From contig NC_031474.1 of NCBI RefSeq assembly GCF_000006565.2, forward strand, positions 2,329,662 to 2,393,661: DNA of 64,000 nt, given 5' to 3'. The position numbers and the translations under genes were made by a program. How positions within the stretch are numbered: the first letter of the stretch is position 1; every line of letters begins with the position of its first letter. The notes below the pieces were generated by a model. The model saw only the letters and a list, made by a program, of their open reading frames with translations, was not told the origin of the DNA and did not search any database. The DNA comes from Toxoplasma gondii ME49. Taxonomy: Eukaryota > Apicomplexa > Conoidasida > Eucoccidiorida > Sarcocystidae. Of this stretch, positions 35,701 to 50,700 are shown piece by piece.

Positions 35701-38700
35701 CGATTCACCTTCATTCAATACGAGAAGGATTTCCTTTGAGAAAGTACAAAAGCCAGAGACTGGTCGTTCATTACGACCCGTACGATTTTGTGTCTGAACC
35801 GTTGTCTCGTTCACGACCATCGAAGCCTGTTCGTCGCCTTCCGCAGAGTGGACGCGACATCGCGATTTGCAGCCAACAGGCAGAGGGTCGTTTGAGGGGG
35901 CCGCCAGAAGACTGAGAGCCACGTCTATTGAAACATGCCGCGAAGGAGGACAATGAGAAGAAGACGACATGTACGAGGAAGGCGAATCTACGGGCACCGC
36001 CGGTATCATGATGCTGGCCCACGAACATTTGGGGGTGAGGGCGAGGCATCCAGGTGGAAAGCCGGAAGGTAAGGCGCTCGCGTCGGTCTCATCCGTTCCA
36101 GGTGGGCTTTCAATATTGAGTGTATACGGTAGACTTGTTGTCTCACCTCCTGCATCAGCGTTGCCTTCGTCTTCGTCGTCTCCCTCCTTCTCTTCCCCAT
36201 GATGCACAGGCGCAAATATCACAGGAGGCAGAAGGCCACCGCGCTGATTAACTGTCTCTTTCACTGTCGCTTTGATTCTCACCGCGTCTCGTCTTTCCTC
36301 CTCTTCGTGACTCGCACTGCGCTCGCTCCCCTCCTCTTGTCTGTTCCACAGCGGCCTTAGACAACAGCTGAACAGCAGGTTGGAGACGCCAGAATGAAGC
36401 ATAAGAGGCGGATAAATGGTACATTTGATTTGGAGGGGATTGACACGAACCAGATGAAGAAAGATCGGGTAACCGAAGCCTAGTGGACGCTGGCAACAGT
36501 ACGGCAACCCATCATCTCTCCCACCTGCCCTGGTGTCTATCTGATCGGATATCACGGGCATGTTCCTTTTTCTGTAGGTGATTTGCGTGTCAGTCGACGC
36601 CACGTCTCCCCCAGCCAGATTCTCGGCCTTTCCGTTTTCACACCGCGGGGGTTGTAGACTTCCAGCTCGTGGCCCCCCAGAGCCACTGGTCCCTTCCTCT
36701 TCTTCTATCTGACCGCCTAAGCTTTCCTGACCCGCTTTGTGTCGCCCCGCCTTGTCGCCACCAAACGACGAAGCAGAATGGAACGCCGAACCGACCAGAG
36801 AGCAGAGCTCGCGCCGGACCCAAGCAACAGAACCTGTTCGTGATTTGAGGATCCTATCCGGTGCAACCGGCCGTGTCCACACCTCTGCTTCCCCTGGAGC
36901 TGCATCCGTACATGCTTTGTCAGAGACGCTTGCCGATGCAATTTGAAATCCTATATGTTGCAGAGCGACAGGAAGTGGGAGAGCGCCTGCTTGTTGACCA
37001 GGACACCTCGTTTCTCTTTCATTTGCAGAGTTGCTCTGATGCACTTGCGGCTCGGCCTCAGAGAAAACCGAGACAGTAGGGGGCGACCAGATGGGGCAAC
37101 CGAAGCTTCCTGCCTCGACGAGGAGCGGCACGGAGTTTGGTGTGCTTGAGGACTGAGACCGTGTAGAAGACACGGGACGAGGGAAAACGGCCTGCCGGAT
37201 AGCGACCTCAATCGGCAGAAGATTATGAATTATCAAAGGAAGACGAGGAGAAAGAGGATAATCCCGCTGAAGGAATTTCGAACTGCGCTGTTTGCATGAG
37301 TTTGTTCCCTTCTCCTTTCCACTAGCTTCCAGCCCTCTGTTACCGTTAGCTTGGCGATGTATCGATGTTCCGCTGCATTTCGTCCCTCCTACTGAGTCTG
37401 ACGCAGTGTGGTCGCTTTGTCGCGTCCCCCTCTGCGCTCCTGTCTCAGTCTCCATTGCGTCCACTGCTTCACATCTGTCTGCAGGCAAAACTGCGGAGGA
37501 AGGTTGCATCCCTTCATGCCGAGGTTCTATCTGTTTGGGATCCTCTGATGTTCCAGGGTCAGCCTGAGTAATCGACGCAGCGAGAGGAACAACGGAGCCA
37601 CTTGTAGGAGGAGGCTCAGCAAGCGCGGTGACCGCGGAATATATCATCCACGCGGCCTGAAGGGTCCGGGAGAGGCGGTACGGATCCAAAATCAACTCGA
37701 CTCTGCCAGGCACATTCAGCTTCACTCCTGAGAGAGCTAGCCCCTCATCCCGCAGTGACATGGGCAGAACAAGAATCTCGTCCAAACACACAGGGAATGC
37801 CGAGCTGCCAGTTTCTATAACCGGCGTCTTCTCTAACGCGCCACAGGAGCCGCAAGATGACGGAGGCGACGCTGATAAGCAAGACCGGAGCCGTTCATAT
37901 TCTCCGGCTTCCTCAATGATCGGGTCGCGGTTTTGCGTATGCGAAGCGCGCTTCAGTTCCTTTCGGATATAACGTGCAATAACATTAGTTTCGCTGTTCT
38001 TTGCGTTCGCCCAGTAGACAAGCTCCACCAGTGAACACGGGCGCAGGACGACAAGCGGCAGAAGTGTGCGGGCCTCAAACACGTGGGCAGCGACACCCGC
38101 GAGGCTCACTCGCAACTTGAGGCCCGCACCATCTCTCCGCCACGGCTCCATGTACTTGGCGTATGGCGCGCACACCGGCGTTATTGCCGTTGGAACATGA
38201 CGCGGAGACAGACACGTGAACGAAGAGTAATGGGAGGAGGAGGGTGAGAGTGGAGATGAGTGGCTGTGGTTTGGAGAACGCGAGCCTATCGACGTCTCTC
38301 CGGAGGCATGAGAAAACGCGATGATGGCATCTCTAGCAGTCAGTTCAATGAGGGGCTCTTCCGTGTAGGCAGGTGGAGGCAGAGAGGAAGAATGACACGG
38401 AGATACGGAGACTGGAAACGACGACAGCGACGTGCCAGCATCGTATGGCCATTTCAAGGACGCATGACCCGAACGCACAAGGACAGACGTACAGTAGAGA
38501 GACGACCGTAGAGGTACTGCGGCCCACAGCCGGAGCACAAAACAACAGCCAATGGCTGGAGGCAACAAACACGATGCCGACGAGGAGGTTGCGGAAGCCG
38601 ATAAACGTTGTGACGAAGTGGAGTACGCTCTCTGGGAGAGACGCACACGAAGTCGCCGAGAAAGGAAAAGAACATTGTTATGCGTGTAGGAGGACGCCGG

Positions 38701-41700
38701 CAATGGCAGACCAGCACAGGTGTACCCTTGCGGAGATGGTGGAAAACTGGAACAATCCAAAACAGAAACAAACTCCTGACGAAGCTCGTCAAGTGCCTCA
38801 ACGTGCGACAGATGCCACGGCACCAAAGCGTGGTCTGGTGGTAAAGACCAAACAGAGGGGTCTGCCTGTTCTTCCTTGTGGTCGTCCGTGAAGACCCCGC
38901 GTAGGGGCACACCAGATTCGCAGTCCGCCTCCCAGCATTCTTGACTTCCTAATGGCCTCTGTCCCGTGGCATTGTCAGATGCTTGTCGCCTAGAGGAATT
39001 GCCATGTTCCATGGTAAAAAAGGACATCCGGCGCCCGCAGGCATTCACACATCGACATTGGTTGCCACAAAAACAAGAACGTTCTTGAATTCCGCTGTCG
39101 TCCGTCGCCGACTTCCCGATCGTGTGGGAACTTCGACTTGGCAAGGTGTTTACCCTTTGTCCCCACTTCGACTCTCTCTCGGCAATAAACGTCTCCGCAT
39201 GCAAGATGGCGGCTGGCTGGTCGAGACACACAAAGAGCTCCACACTGCCATCTTGCGCACTGCATGTCTCCGCAGTCTCCGCTTGCGCACGAGAAGAACA
39301 GGAGCACAGAGCCTGAAGAGAACGAAGACGCCGACAGATGTCGACTGGCTCATTCTTCATCGGGTTTGCCGGTGAGGTGCCTTGTGAAACAGGAGCAGAA
39401 AGGAGAGATAATTTGATCCCGTACACTTCGTCTGGGGCACGCACGACGGGCGCCGCGTCGCCTGGCAGGCGGGTTGTCTCTGGAGCACTCCTGACCCTGG
39501 CTGTTTGGGAAAAGGCGGTACCGTTTGAAGAGACGTCAACGGACGGCGTCTGACCCTTCGACAGTGCCTGACTTGGCTCTTGAGAAGTGTGGTCGCGCTC
39601 TTGGGAAAGTGTTCTTGCAAACGCTGGGCTGTTAGTTGGAGGCGCAGAGGCTAATAGCAAGTTCTCAGGTAAGAACAGAAGGTAGGGCACGAGTACGAAT
39701 GTTGTGCCATCGCTACCTGCTTCTCCACCGCATCCGCACGTTGCGCCAGTAGAGGAGCAGGACGCAGAGGAACATGAACGAGTGGAGCATGAAGGGGACG
39801 GAGCGGCCGAGCCTCGTGGTAGCGAACCAACGTCGGCTACCCGTGTTTGTTGAATCGCTTGCTTGCTTCCAGGGCAAGCTGCAGTTCGAGGAACGAAACT
39901 CTGTAGAATGTCAACGACCATCCGCAGTTTTGCAGCGCTGCTCCATACGCTAATGGACGATATCTCACAGTCGAAATTCAATTCGTTGTACGACACCATG
40001 TCCAATGGAGAATTTGTCCTTTCTCCCTCGTCTTCCGATTTGTCTTGCTCTCCTATCACATCCCTCGCCCCTCCATCGTCATTCTCAATGTTTCCATCGC
40101 AAGCGTCTGTCAAAATGCCCAGGAGAGGGGCAGAACTCGGCCAGCTGCGGCGGCGCTGCACCACATATGAGGAAACTGTTACCTCCAGGTGAGCAGGTGC
40201 CACAATGGGCACCTTCGCCCATTGACATTCTCGATACCGGAAACGATCGCAAGAATGGACAGACGAAACACACACCGATTGCAGCATCCGGGCTGAGGAC
40301 AACGACGCCCTTGTCAGTTTGGCCTTAGGCGCCTTTCGGCGAGTGCCACGCTTACCACCCTCTCGCCGTTCGGTGGTTATCATGTAACGCGGCGACGTCA
40401 GCCGAGGACAACATGAAAAGATACCACAGGACTCTGCCGACAATTTCCAGAATTGCTCCGATGCGCTCACAGACTCAAGATACTCTGGAAGCGTTTGCCT
40501 AACCATGTCGTCGGCAATCGAATCGTGTTGTCCCGGGGACGGGGGTTTATCATCGGGGCTATGCGCTGGATGATGACTGGCAGCGGAAGGGAGGTAACAG
40601 TCACCCTGGTGCTGTGGTGTCTCGACACACGACGTAGCAACGCCATGCGCTGTGGCTTGCTCAGGAGGGGGTGAAGAAGGGGGAGGAGCCGAACACGACG
40701 ACGATGGGTGGTCTTCATGGCGTGATGAAAGGAAAACTGTGGACGAAAACCAGGAACCACCGAATCTCTTGGCGGTAAGTGACGACCGAGCGGAACGAGA
40801 GTGCAAGCTAGATAATGACGAGCGTGAGAGCAGGGTCACTGGTGCTCGCGTAGAGCTCGAGAGGGTAACGAACTGTGAAGCATAAGATCGAGACTCATGA
40901 GGGGCCGTCGCGACGACAACGGCCTCAAGCAGGAGGGCAATTGCCTCATCCTTGTGTGGTTCAGCTGCCCGGTAACCTGCCGATGCGGAGATGGGATGCC
41001 GTTGGCTCAGTCGAGGTCTCCTCGAACCAATGCAACGGCATTTGCCCTCGCCGGCACCGTCTCGTACGTGTTCGGCTCCTGGGTCAGGAACGTCGTTCCG
41101 GCAGAAAATCACGAAGCAACGCCTGACGGAGAAACTCGTTGTCAGAGACGGTACCGCGGGCCATCGACTCTCTGAGAGGACAGGGGTAACGCCACAAACT
41201 GTGACCTTGTTAGAGGGCCGTACGCAGCACCTACACTCACGCTGGCGCTGGACCCCCGACTGCGGCTTCGGTGACCGTTCTGGGGATCTATAGGCATGCG
41301 CGTGTTCCGTGATATTTGACTGTCTTCCAATTTCGGTCGTCTCGTCGTCTCGTTCTCTGTGTATGTATACGTCCATCGGGCAGCTGTGCAACTGCCGTAC
41401 GGCATCATGTACAGCCTGGTAAAACCGCAAAAACGACGTCGCGCCTTTAAGAAGTGTAGACACCTTCATGACGCCCTGTATGGAGCAGCAGTGGCCTTGA
41501 ATAGAACGCATTTCATCACCTGGGATGACGGTGAAGGCTGTTGGCGATTCAATCCCCTCTACAGCCTTGAACCCGCGACGACCGGCCGAGTTGCCAAGGC
41601 ATCCACTGGTTGCCCGGAACATTGGCCGCTCATGGGACACGCGTACGCTGAGGAACGCTGGAGGGGACTCGCGGCCTTCGTTTCCCGTTTCGGCCGTGTC

Positions 41701-44700
41701 GCCCTGCCTATGATGGGAAGGACTAAGATGGTCCGGAAACCTTCCTGTTACCTGAGGGTCCGCCTCATGCTTTCTGCTTTGATCTACTTGTTCCCCGTTG
41801 TTTTCGTCTAGATCGAAAACAAGAACTCCCGCGTTGCCAGCGGATAGCGAACCTCTCTCTAGGAAAAACTCAATCATGTCCACGTTCACGCTCGAGAGGA
41901 CCTTCGCAAGCTCGTTGTTCCTTATCGCGTCCGTTGTACCGCGCATCCGCAAGACTCTGCAGGGAGCCGTGTCGTTTCTCGGCTTGCGGCTCTCGTCTGG
42001 GTCATTCGTATTGTCTGTCAGGGACCAGGCCGATGCCTGATTCCTGGTCATCGTTTGCGAGTGACGCACCGTCACACAGCCAAGCGAAAGCTGGATAGGC
42101 GCAGAGGCACGATACGAAGACGACGCATTTGTTGGTTGAGAGGTCGCAAGCAGAACACACTCAGAGAAACAAGCAATGGAAGGGAGTATAATGTCAACGT
42201 TGTCCAGTTGCACAGTGAAATGAGAAGGCGGCCAACACAATTGTTTAAAGAGGTGTTCTCCAGGTGATCCGTTTCCTTCCTTGCAGCTCCTCCCTCTGTT
42301 GTCTAGCCAATCTTCAAGCTCGTCGTCCTCTTCGAAGTAGCTTCCGTCTGGAGCATTTGCCTGGAGGTTGTTGTTTCCGAGGCGGAATGTTGATTGTGCT
42401 GCCGGGATCACTGTGGCGGAGCTGTCCTCCCCGGAGGAGGTTCCTCCATGCAGTTCTCCACACACACGATTGTCGTCCCTGCGTTTTCGCTTTGCTTTGA
42501 CGGTCATCACATATCGTCGTTCTTCAGCCGGCTGGGCAGCAAGGTGGCTCGAGCATCGGGCCTCGTCTTCTTGTGGGCGTCTCACTCTGCGTCTACCGTG
42601 TGTCCACGGTGTATTCGCTTGCTGCACGGTACTGTCATGCGGACACTCGCGTATAGAGCGAAACGCCTCCACAGCCTTGTGAAGCCGCATCAGCTGTTGT
42701 TCGACAACAAAGAAGAAAATCAGAAGGATGTGGAATGTTCGCAAACTCTCACAGCTGACGCGAATGGGAGAGACATGTAATTCAGTAGTGACGCCTACTT
42801 TCCCCATGCATTCCGTGGGAGACGACGCCGCATTCCAATGGGATCGCACAGCTGCGTTTTCCCGCTTTTGTTGCGGCTTCTCAAAAAACAGTGAGTCTGC
42901 CGCGTCGGGCGGGAATGTATGAAACAGGCATCGTGATGAATACCACGACGCCTCCGGAACACGGAAGACAACCGCCGATGCTGGCGGCACAGAAGGCCAT
43001 GGCCCCAACAGAGGAGGAGCACTAGGGCCCGATGCAAGAACGGGGCCAGACGGACGGTGGTCACACTGGACAGGAGAAAGCCGTGCGGAACAGGAAAGTG
43101 ATATTGTACAGGGCTCCAGTAAATTCACGTAGGGGGAGGGAAGGTTTGAAATAAGCACTGCGAAAGGGGTACTCCGACAGGCAACAGAAGGCGACTGAGA
43201 TGCCGACGATGCCGTCGAAGGTGGTACAGTTCCAGCATAAGAGCTAGGTATCTTCCCTCGCAGTGTCCGTGGTGTCTCCACGTCGCCTTCTGTACTGCGC
43301 CGTTGCGTCTCGCCTTCCTTCTCATTCATGTGAAGAATAGCAGCGACAGTGCCAGATCCACGAGTATCCGAGGCGCTGCAGATGTAGGCCCTTCGGCGGC
43401 TCTCCCCCTCCATTGAACCTGGAGGCACAGAGAGTGTCATTCCCGTTGATGAAGATGGGTTGGCAGCAGAGAACGTGGAGGACGTTGAGGATGACGACTG
43501 AATCCAGCAGTCACCCAGCAGGAACACAAGACTGTTCGAATTGACACGCGTAGGCGGAAGACCATTCCCGTCCTGTTGGCATGTCTGCAAACCGTTCGTG
43601 CGAGCGTCCCCTTGTCCTTTTCGGATTTGACCGCTGTCATTACTCTGCTTGGCGTCGCGCGATGCTCGATTATCCTTTGATTGTTGGCTTGGTGCGCGCC
43701 TCGTCATTTCGTTCGACTCTCGTTTTTGACCAGCCTTATACGACAACACCGCTCCAGCTACAGGGTATGGCGAAAGCATCAACGGTATTGCTATTGATGC
43801 TGCAGGCAGCCGAACCAGCCACCCTGAAAATGTGGTCCCAGTCGTTCCAGCGCGTTTCATGGTGCTCTCCGCCGGTGCTGCCTGTTGCCGTCCTGCCCCA
43901 GACTTGCTACGATGGTGCCCCCGTGATTTCGAATCCCATGCAGTCGCTTCCGACCCTCTGAACGGTCGACCAGAGGACGGTGAAACGCCAGCAGCCGGGC
44001 AGCGGGACTCCGAGACGGTCCGAACCGCAGACAAACAAGGCGCACATTCAGGTGAAAAAGCAGCCAGGAAGCGAGCAAGCAGAGGCACAAGAGAAAAAAG
44101 TGGAAGCGAGAGCGAAAATGGCACGATGAGCAACCGATTCAATTCTGCAGCAATGGCGTGCTTGGACCTGCGGCTTTCCATCACTACCGTTCTGTGCCTC
44201 TTCCCGCTGTTCTCCACCTTCGGTCTCTGCTGTTCTCCTTCTGGAACCTGGGCCCTGTGTCGCTCGCGCTGTTTCTCCGTACAGAGGGTGAGGTGCGTAG
44301 AGGTAAAGACAAGCCACGGTTCCCGAACGCAAGGATGTTCGCACTGGCGTACCTCACTTTCGCATCGATCTATCTGTTCCTGGTCATTCTGCCGCATCGG
44401 CCTTGCTTCTGTGCGTGCGTTGAGCTCATGTGTATGACGGTCCATCGACGTTTCATGCAACCGACATGGTAACGCAGCTCCCTTCAGATTCGCCACTTGT
44501 TCTCGCCCTCGCCTGTTGTGATATGGAGACGATTTCGTCTCAGAAAACCCATCTATTTTGCCAGCAGATGCCGGAAAACAACACACCGCTGAAAGGCCGA
44601 GGTCGTGAGCATTCGACAGGCACTCTATCACGACAGGGTCCAAGCAAGCTTGCAGCTCAACATCAATCTCAAAGCACGAGCGCGGGAAAAGTGTGCCCAA

Positions 44701-47700
44701 CCAGGGCGACATGCTGGAGAGTGGCAGCGGGCAACGTGTTCCAGCATCGCAGTGACGAATGTCAGATGGAGCGCGCCAGACGGACAAGCAGAGGCCTGGG
44801 ACACCCAACCGTAAGCCGTTCATGCTAGCCGCAGAAGCTGGAGAAGCAGTTGAAGAGTGGTGAGAAAATGGGTACAGCGCCAATACTACAGCGGTTTTGC
44901 AAGGGTCGTCGTTCCTGAAGCTGTCTGCACTGCGTTCGGCGGACAGCCTCGAATACATTCGGACCCGTTGGTGACCGCCGCCGTCTCCTGTGTCACTCAC
45001 CGCCGCTGGCGGGCCTCGCTCTGCTCCCCCAACCCTCCATACGGTCTCCGCGCTGATCGAGAATTCCATCGCCAGGCCTATATGTTTAAGCCAGGAACCG
45101 GTTTGTCGCGACGATACCTCACATTCTGCGGAGGTGCGTCTCTGACCCGAGCGTCTCCTTTCCTCCCACTGTGTCGTCATCGACCTTCCTCGGGTACGGG
45201 ATACCAGCCTCCCTTGTGAACGGTCGGGCCCTCCCTTGCTGCGTTTTTTGTCGCTTTGTGTTTTCGGCTGTCGACGTCCGCCCGCCCTAGCATTTGTGTG
45301 CGGTGCGCCGTTATACTTGCCCGCACCCGAGTGTCGTACAGGTCCGACGCCACGTCGACCTGGGGCGTCATTCGACCTCCAAGTGCTCCTTTTGCTTGTC
45401 ACATGCACACCAGTAATAGCTGCTGCTGACGTGTCTGTGGAACAAGAAGGGCAAGAAGATCTACCGACAGCAAAGTCGCTGCCCTCCACAGTACCTGAAG
45501 TAGAACAGTTGTCCGTGCGGTTGCTCACTGCCTCTGTCTCCCCATGTTGTTTGTTACAGGTTGGTGAACACACGGATAATCCATCCACCTGGTCCAGTTC
45601 ACGCTTCCCCTCCACGGCGGAGCTTAAGCGGGGGCCAGAAAAAGACGCCAACGCGCGCGATGCAAGATCCGTTTCCACGTGCAGCACATTAGGTCTGACA
45701 CTAAAGGCATGCTGGGTGTCGTGAATGCACTGGCAGATCCGTGCAAGATCATCTAGGAAAAACGCCATCTGAAGCTGTGATCCCGAAGCCTTCACAGATG
45801 CACACGGCCAGGAGCATGGCGAAGCCAGAGAAGCAACGGAGGCGAAAGGCCAAGCCAGGGAGGCGATAGAATTCTTTCGGCTTAGGAAGAGAACACGGGT
45901 GTTGATTGAAAGACAATCCAACTTTACTGACGGAAACGACTGCGTGGATGCGCAGCGTGGCGCATTGCCCTTTCGAGCAAAGGACACAGCCATGCCAGTG
46001 AATGACAAACATGAATGCTTCCACGTTATTCGGGGTAGATCCGCCCACGCAACCACGCTGGTCTGAGACAGCTCCGACGCCGTTCCGCTTGAGACCGGCA
46101 AGCCAGAGGGTGACCCTGAAGCCGGACTAGACTCGCCATCTGAGGTCGTACCAGCCACACCCAAGCTTGCTGCTTCATCGAAGCGCTTCTTGCTACCCGG
46201 CGCTGAGGTGTTGAAAATGGTGCCTGCTTCCCTGAGCCGAGGAACCGGCGCGTTATCCTGCTGGAAGTGCAGCTCCGAGGCATTTTGCGTTGACGACGGT
46301 GGGACTGAAAGGCGGCGTCCCCCACTATTCAGTGTTTTTCGTGACTCGCAGGCGTTGTCTCGTGATGCATCAGGCGTGCTGGATGAAGAGCAAAGCCAAA
46401 GACGAAAGATGGGAATGGAGATGTCAAACGGCTGATCTAGAAGAAACAGAGGGAGAACAGACGGGAATGACTGACAAAGATCGGTAAAACATCCGGAAGA
46501 AGAGTACGCATCAGAGCAGACGCATGCCAACCTTGAAATAGCACTCGGCTGCTCACGCAGCCTGTCTCCGCTTGCGCCGTCAGGGCCGCCGGAGTACACC
46601 GACGCTACAGGTACACCACCAACGTCCAATTTTGTGTCCTGAACGTTACCCGCTGAGCATGACTCGGGCACAGAATGTGCTGCCCTGCGCTTGCCTTCGC
46701 GTTGCAGTTCCTGAGTATTGTTGCATTCTTGGCGACCTGGTCGCTGCAATTTCTGAGGTTCTCGAACGCTAGAAGTTTTGATGATTCGGCAAGCATTCTC
46801 CGAGTGCGAGGATGCCGAACCCCAAACCGCCGACAGTGCCGGGCAGTGCAGGGAGAACGTGAGCGCCGCTGCCTGTCCTACGACAGCAAGCCACTCAGGG
46901 GAGACCACGACGTTCAGTGGAGCTGGGGTAGAATCCCGTGAGGCAGCGAGAACACCAGGCACTGCGTCTGCCTCATTCTGTGGCAATACGGTCCGTGGGC
47001 TCCTGCGCGGAGAAGGATCGCAGACGTGTAGATAAAAAACGGGCTCCCGGACACAGCGCCAATCCGCTACCGTTGGCAGCGCAAAACACTGTTTGGATGC
47101 CGAGGCAGGAGGCGGAGGAAGCAGTACGGTGGTGGAGTCGTCTAAGCGCGGCTGGAAGAAATAAAAAAGAGAAAACACGCTACTCTGCCTCTCGCCCACC
47201 GGAACGCGATCCAATCCCCTTCCACATGTTTCCCGCTCATGGATGTCAGCGATATCCACGGGGAGAAATGTGTCTCCTAACCCTCGAAAACCTGTATCGG
47301 GCTTTATGACAGAGCACCGCGCAGTGTCGACAGCACGGGCACATAGAGCGGAGGACCACAGAGAAAAATAAGACGAGGGGAGAAAGCCGGGCTCGGCATT
47401 CAAGGCGATGTCACTGATGCCTTCGGACGTGGCCTTTGGCAGAAGAGCGGGGCAGTACGCAACACGTAAGTAGAGCGAAACAGTGGGTGACGAGGGCGAC
47501 CGCTCGCTCGGTTCGCGCGATGCCCTGCTGACGCGGCGCGTCACATGCATCACGCCGTCTCCAGCCGCTTTGCCGCCACCTTCACTCTGACGTGGTTGGA
47601 TTTCTTCGGCTACGTGCAACTGATTCTTATGTCCAAACAGATTTATCAGCTGCGACCCATTCTGTGTACGCGACACTGCATACGCTTGTACTGTACCCAC

Positions 47701-50700
47701 GCACGCTGTCGCGTCGAGCACAATACAAGCCGTTGAGCCCGACAAGACGGAACCCGAGTCAGACGAACAGGGCACAGCGTCTGTCTGCTCGGGTGATGGA
47801 GCCAGTCGCTCTCTAATCGCCCCGCTCCTATCCTCAGTCGCGAGTCTTGAGTGTATGCTGCTTGTCATTTTTCGGCTCAGTCCAGCTGATCGTCGCTTGA
47901 CTCCTTCTTCGCTGTCTATCACATCTTCGCGATCCTCCCCCACGCATTGTGGTAATGCTTCCTCTTTTAGATGTGCATCAGGGTTCTGCTCCAACAGAGG
48001 AATCCGTTCATTGTCCGGCAGGCGCTGTGTCCTGCTCTTTCCTCCACATAGGTTTGCATGCCCTTCGTCGTTTCGGTGGTCATCGTCTTTCCAATGTGGA
48101 AGCAGCACCCGTCTCCAGTACTGCGTTTCGCTCTCGTGTATCCCTCGTCTGTCTGCTGACTCTGATGAATGGTAGCCGAGCACCCTGTCCTCCACACCTC
48201 GCCCAGATTCGCCCTCGTCTGGATGCTCCTCGGGTATGTCTTCTTCGGCCTTTCCCTCCGGAAGAACCGAACGGCCCCTCTGCGGAGATGGCGAAACAGG
48301 GAGTAAACGGACCGGAGGAACTCCAATCACTTGAGACGCGAACGAGGCGGCACGCGTTGAGAAAGAGAAATACCCCAAGGATACACACACTTGCAGGTTC
48401 TCTGCTCCGTTTGCACCTCTGCTGGCAGAAAAAGGGATAAATCGATGATCGATAGCTTGAGGAGAATAAAATAAATCGCTGCCAGGAGCCCCGGCGTTGC
48501 CTGATGTCATCTCTACGTGTTGTCGGAGATGCCAGGAGCTGGCAAACGCGAACGGCTGTCTGTGCGTGGTGCGCAAGCCAGCTACTTCTGTGCTCCGACG
48601 TAGGGTCTTCCCGACACGGCAAGGATACCGGACAAAATCGATGCATGCTGAGGGTGTTACGCAGTACCAAAGCAACATATCCAGATTTTTGTCCTTCTCC
48701 TTTAGCACATTTGGGCCGCCTTGCAATTCGCCTCTGCAATCGACTCCCTCTTCGTATGGGCTTCGACAGTGTTCACCTCTGTGATTGTCGAACACAAGGC
48801 ACCCCGATGCTCCCAAAAGCAAAAGCGAAATACCGAAATCCATGGCGGCAACAGATGCTGCGAGCGCACGCACCGACGTTAGCGAGAGACCGACCGACAG
48901 AGACGAAAGGGATATGTATGCCTGGCAGGTCGCCGAAGGCACAAGCACCGACACCGACGCGCGCGTGGCAGCCTGAGGCATTAAAGAAGTCAACGACCCA
49001 GGGGTACCAAGTGATCGAAGTGTGGACTCAGCCAACGTGGGCACACGGTGCACGCGCGCATCAGACAACCGGGCAACTGATGCCTTAGACGAATGAGATG
49101 GCTCATTCTGTGGATGCGATGGCACAACGGGCAGGGACAAGGAAAGGCGTGGATGAACGCGTCGGAGTGGTTGGAGGCACGCCACAGAGACACCTCGTCT
49201 TTCCGGTGATCCTGACGGTGCTCCCGTGGGACATTCACGGCTCCCCGCCTTGAGGGCATGAACGGCGGGAGAGCCGCACCGCATTGAGAGCAGATCCGTT
49301 GGCATAGTGGATCTGTGTCCTGTGGCTCTACCTAGGGGGACTCTCGCACTCTCCTGAAACAGCAGCACAACACACGACACCACATTCGAAACCAAATTAG
49401 AGCACGTCCCTGTGTGGTCTCCCGCAGCTGCCGTGGTGTCTACGCACTCGGGCGTGTTTTTGTCTGTGGCCTTCTTGCACTCGCACGGTCGATGGAGCCT
49501 GTTTGTATCGTACGTTTGTCCAAATGCACTAGAGCATCCACCTCCTAACGAACATGTCAAAATTCTTCACGTCGTCTACGTTTGCCGTCGCGAAAAATCG
49601 AAAGACATACGAGCGTGAGTTTGTAAGATGACATGTGAGCACGTGCACACGCACCCGCCATACGCCCTATAAACACATTCATACGTATGTGCACCATGAA
49701 CCCTGTGGTCAGGAAGCCCGCTAAGAGCGGCGCGAAAAGAGTAAGTTTTCACGACTCTGCTTTGTGCATTCTCACCTGATTTAACTCGAATACCAAGGCA
49801 TTGAAAGAGACGAGAGAACATGAAGCTGGCAGCGGCTGCACCCCCGCGTCATCGAACGAATTAGCAATTGTCTCGACACGTGTCCCCTCGCGTTTCCCTT
49901 CACGGTGTGGATCGCTGTCGAGCGTTCTGTCCTTGACCAGCGTGGTCGGTGACTGGCTACTCTCCTTGTTCGATTGTCCCGTTTTCTGTCTCCCTGTCGC
50001 CAACCTCTGACACATACGCAGTCGTTTCGTTTCCGCACGCGGGCTGTCGATCGAGATCTCCACAGAAGCGTGCTCGACAGTCAGTGTGAAGCCTTCTTCT
50101 CCTCTAGATTTACAGGCGGCTATCCAGCCCGCTTTTTTGGACAATCCTGTGGTCGAGTCAGCAAGGTTTTGCAAGCGCTGATCCTGGTCCACGAATGCCG
50201 TGTCTCCTCTCTCTATGCCGGCATCTTCGGTGATGGGGCAGCGGCGATTCCCGGTCGTCGACAGAAGGTTATAATCCACCACACGAGCGTGGGAGAATGT
50301 GGTAAATCCGTGCGGTACCCCGCTGAAACATGCATCCCAGTCATTGCTCTCTTCAGTGCCTTGAGGAGGGACTTGAACAGCCGCCGGCTCAACAACAACG
50401 GACCCACCCACCCCGGACCATGCACAAGCCGGTGCATGACAGCCGGGAGGGCGTGGCGGACGTCCGGGGTCGCCCGAGGCAGCGTTCCCGTGAGACACGG
50501 TACTAAGGGTATCCAGGAGTTTCGAAAATGGTGAGAGAGCGGATCCACGCAGAGACGGATGCAAGGCTTTACTGTGCATCGGTAGAGACTGGATGAGCAG
50601 TTGCTCGACGTCTGGCGGCAGCGAATGCTTCGCTAGCCTATGGTAATAACAGAGAAGGACACCGCAACAATACCGGATCAGACGCAGCCGCAGCGTATTA

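Noticed and set aside
31126..48891. Many 60-200-codon frames on the plus strand opposite the VPS13 gene
   Set aside because: They mirror the long coding exons on the minus strand, have no domain of their own and change frame constantly. They are shadows of codon bias in the real gene.
49354..49560. Extension of the giant exon frame upstream of 49353
   Set aside because: The frame is open by chance across the intron end. The TTTCAG|GAG acceptor matches the phase of the preceding CAG|GTGAGA donor, so coding is taken to begin at 49353.
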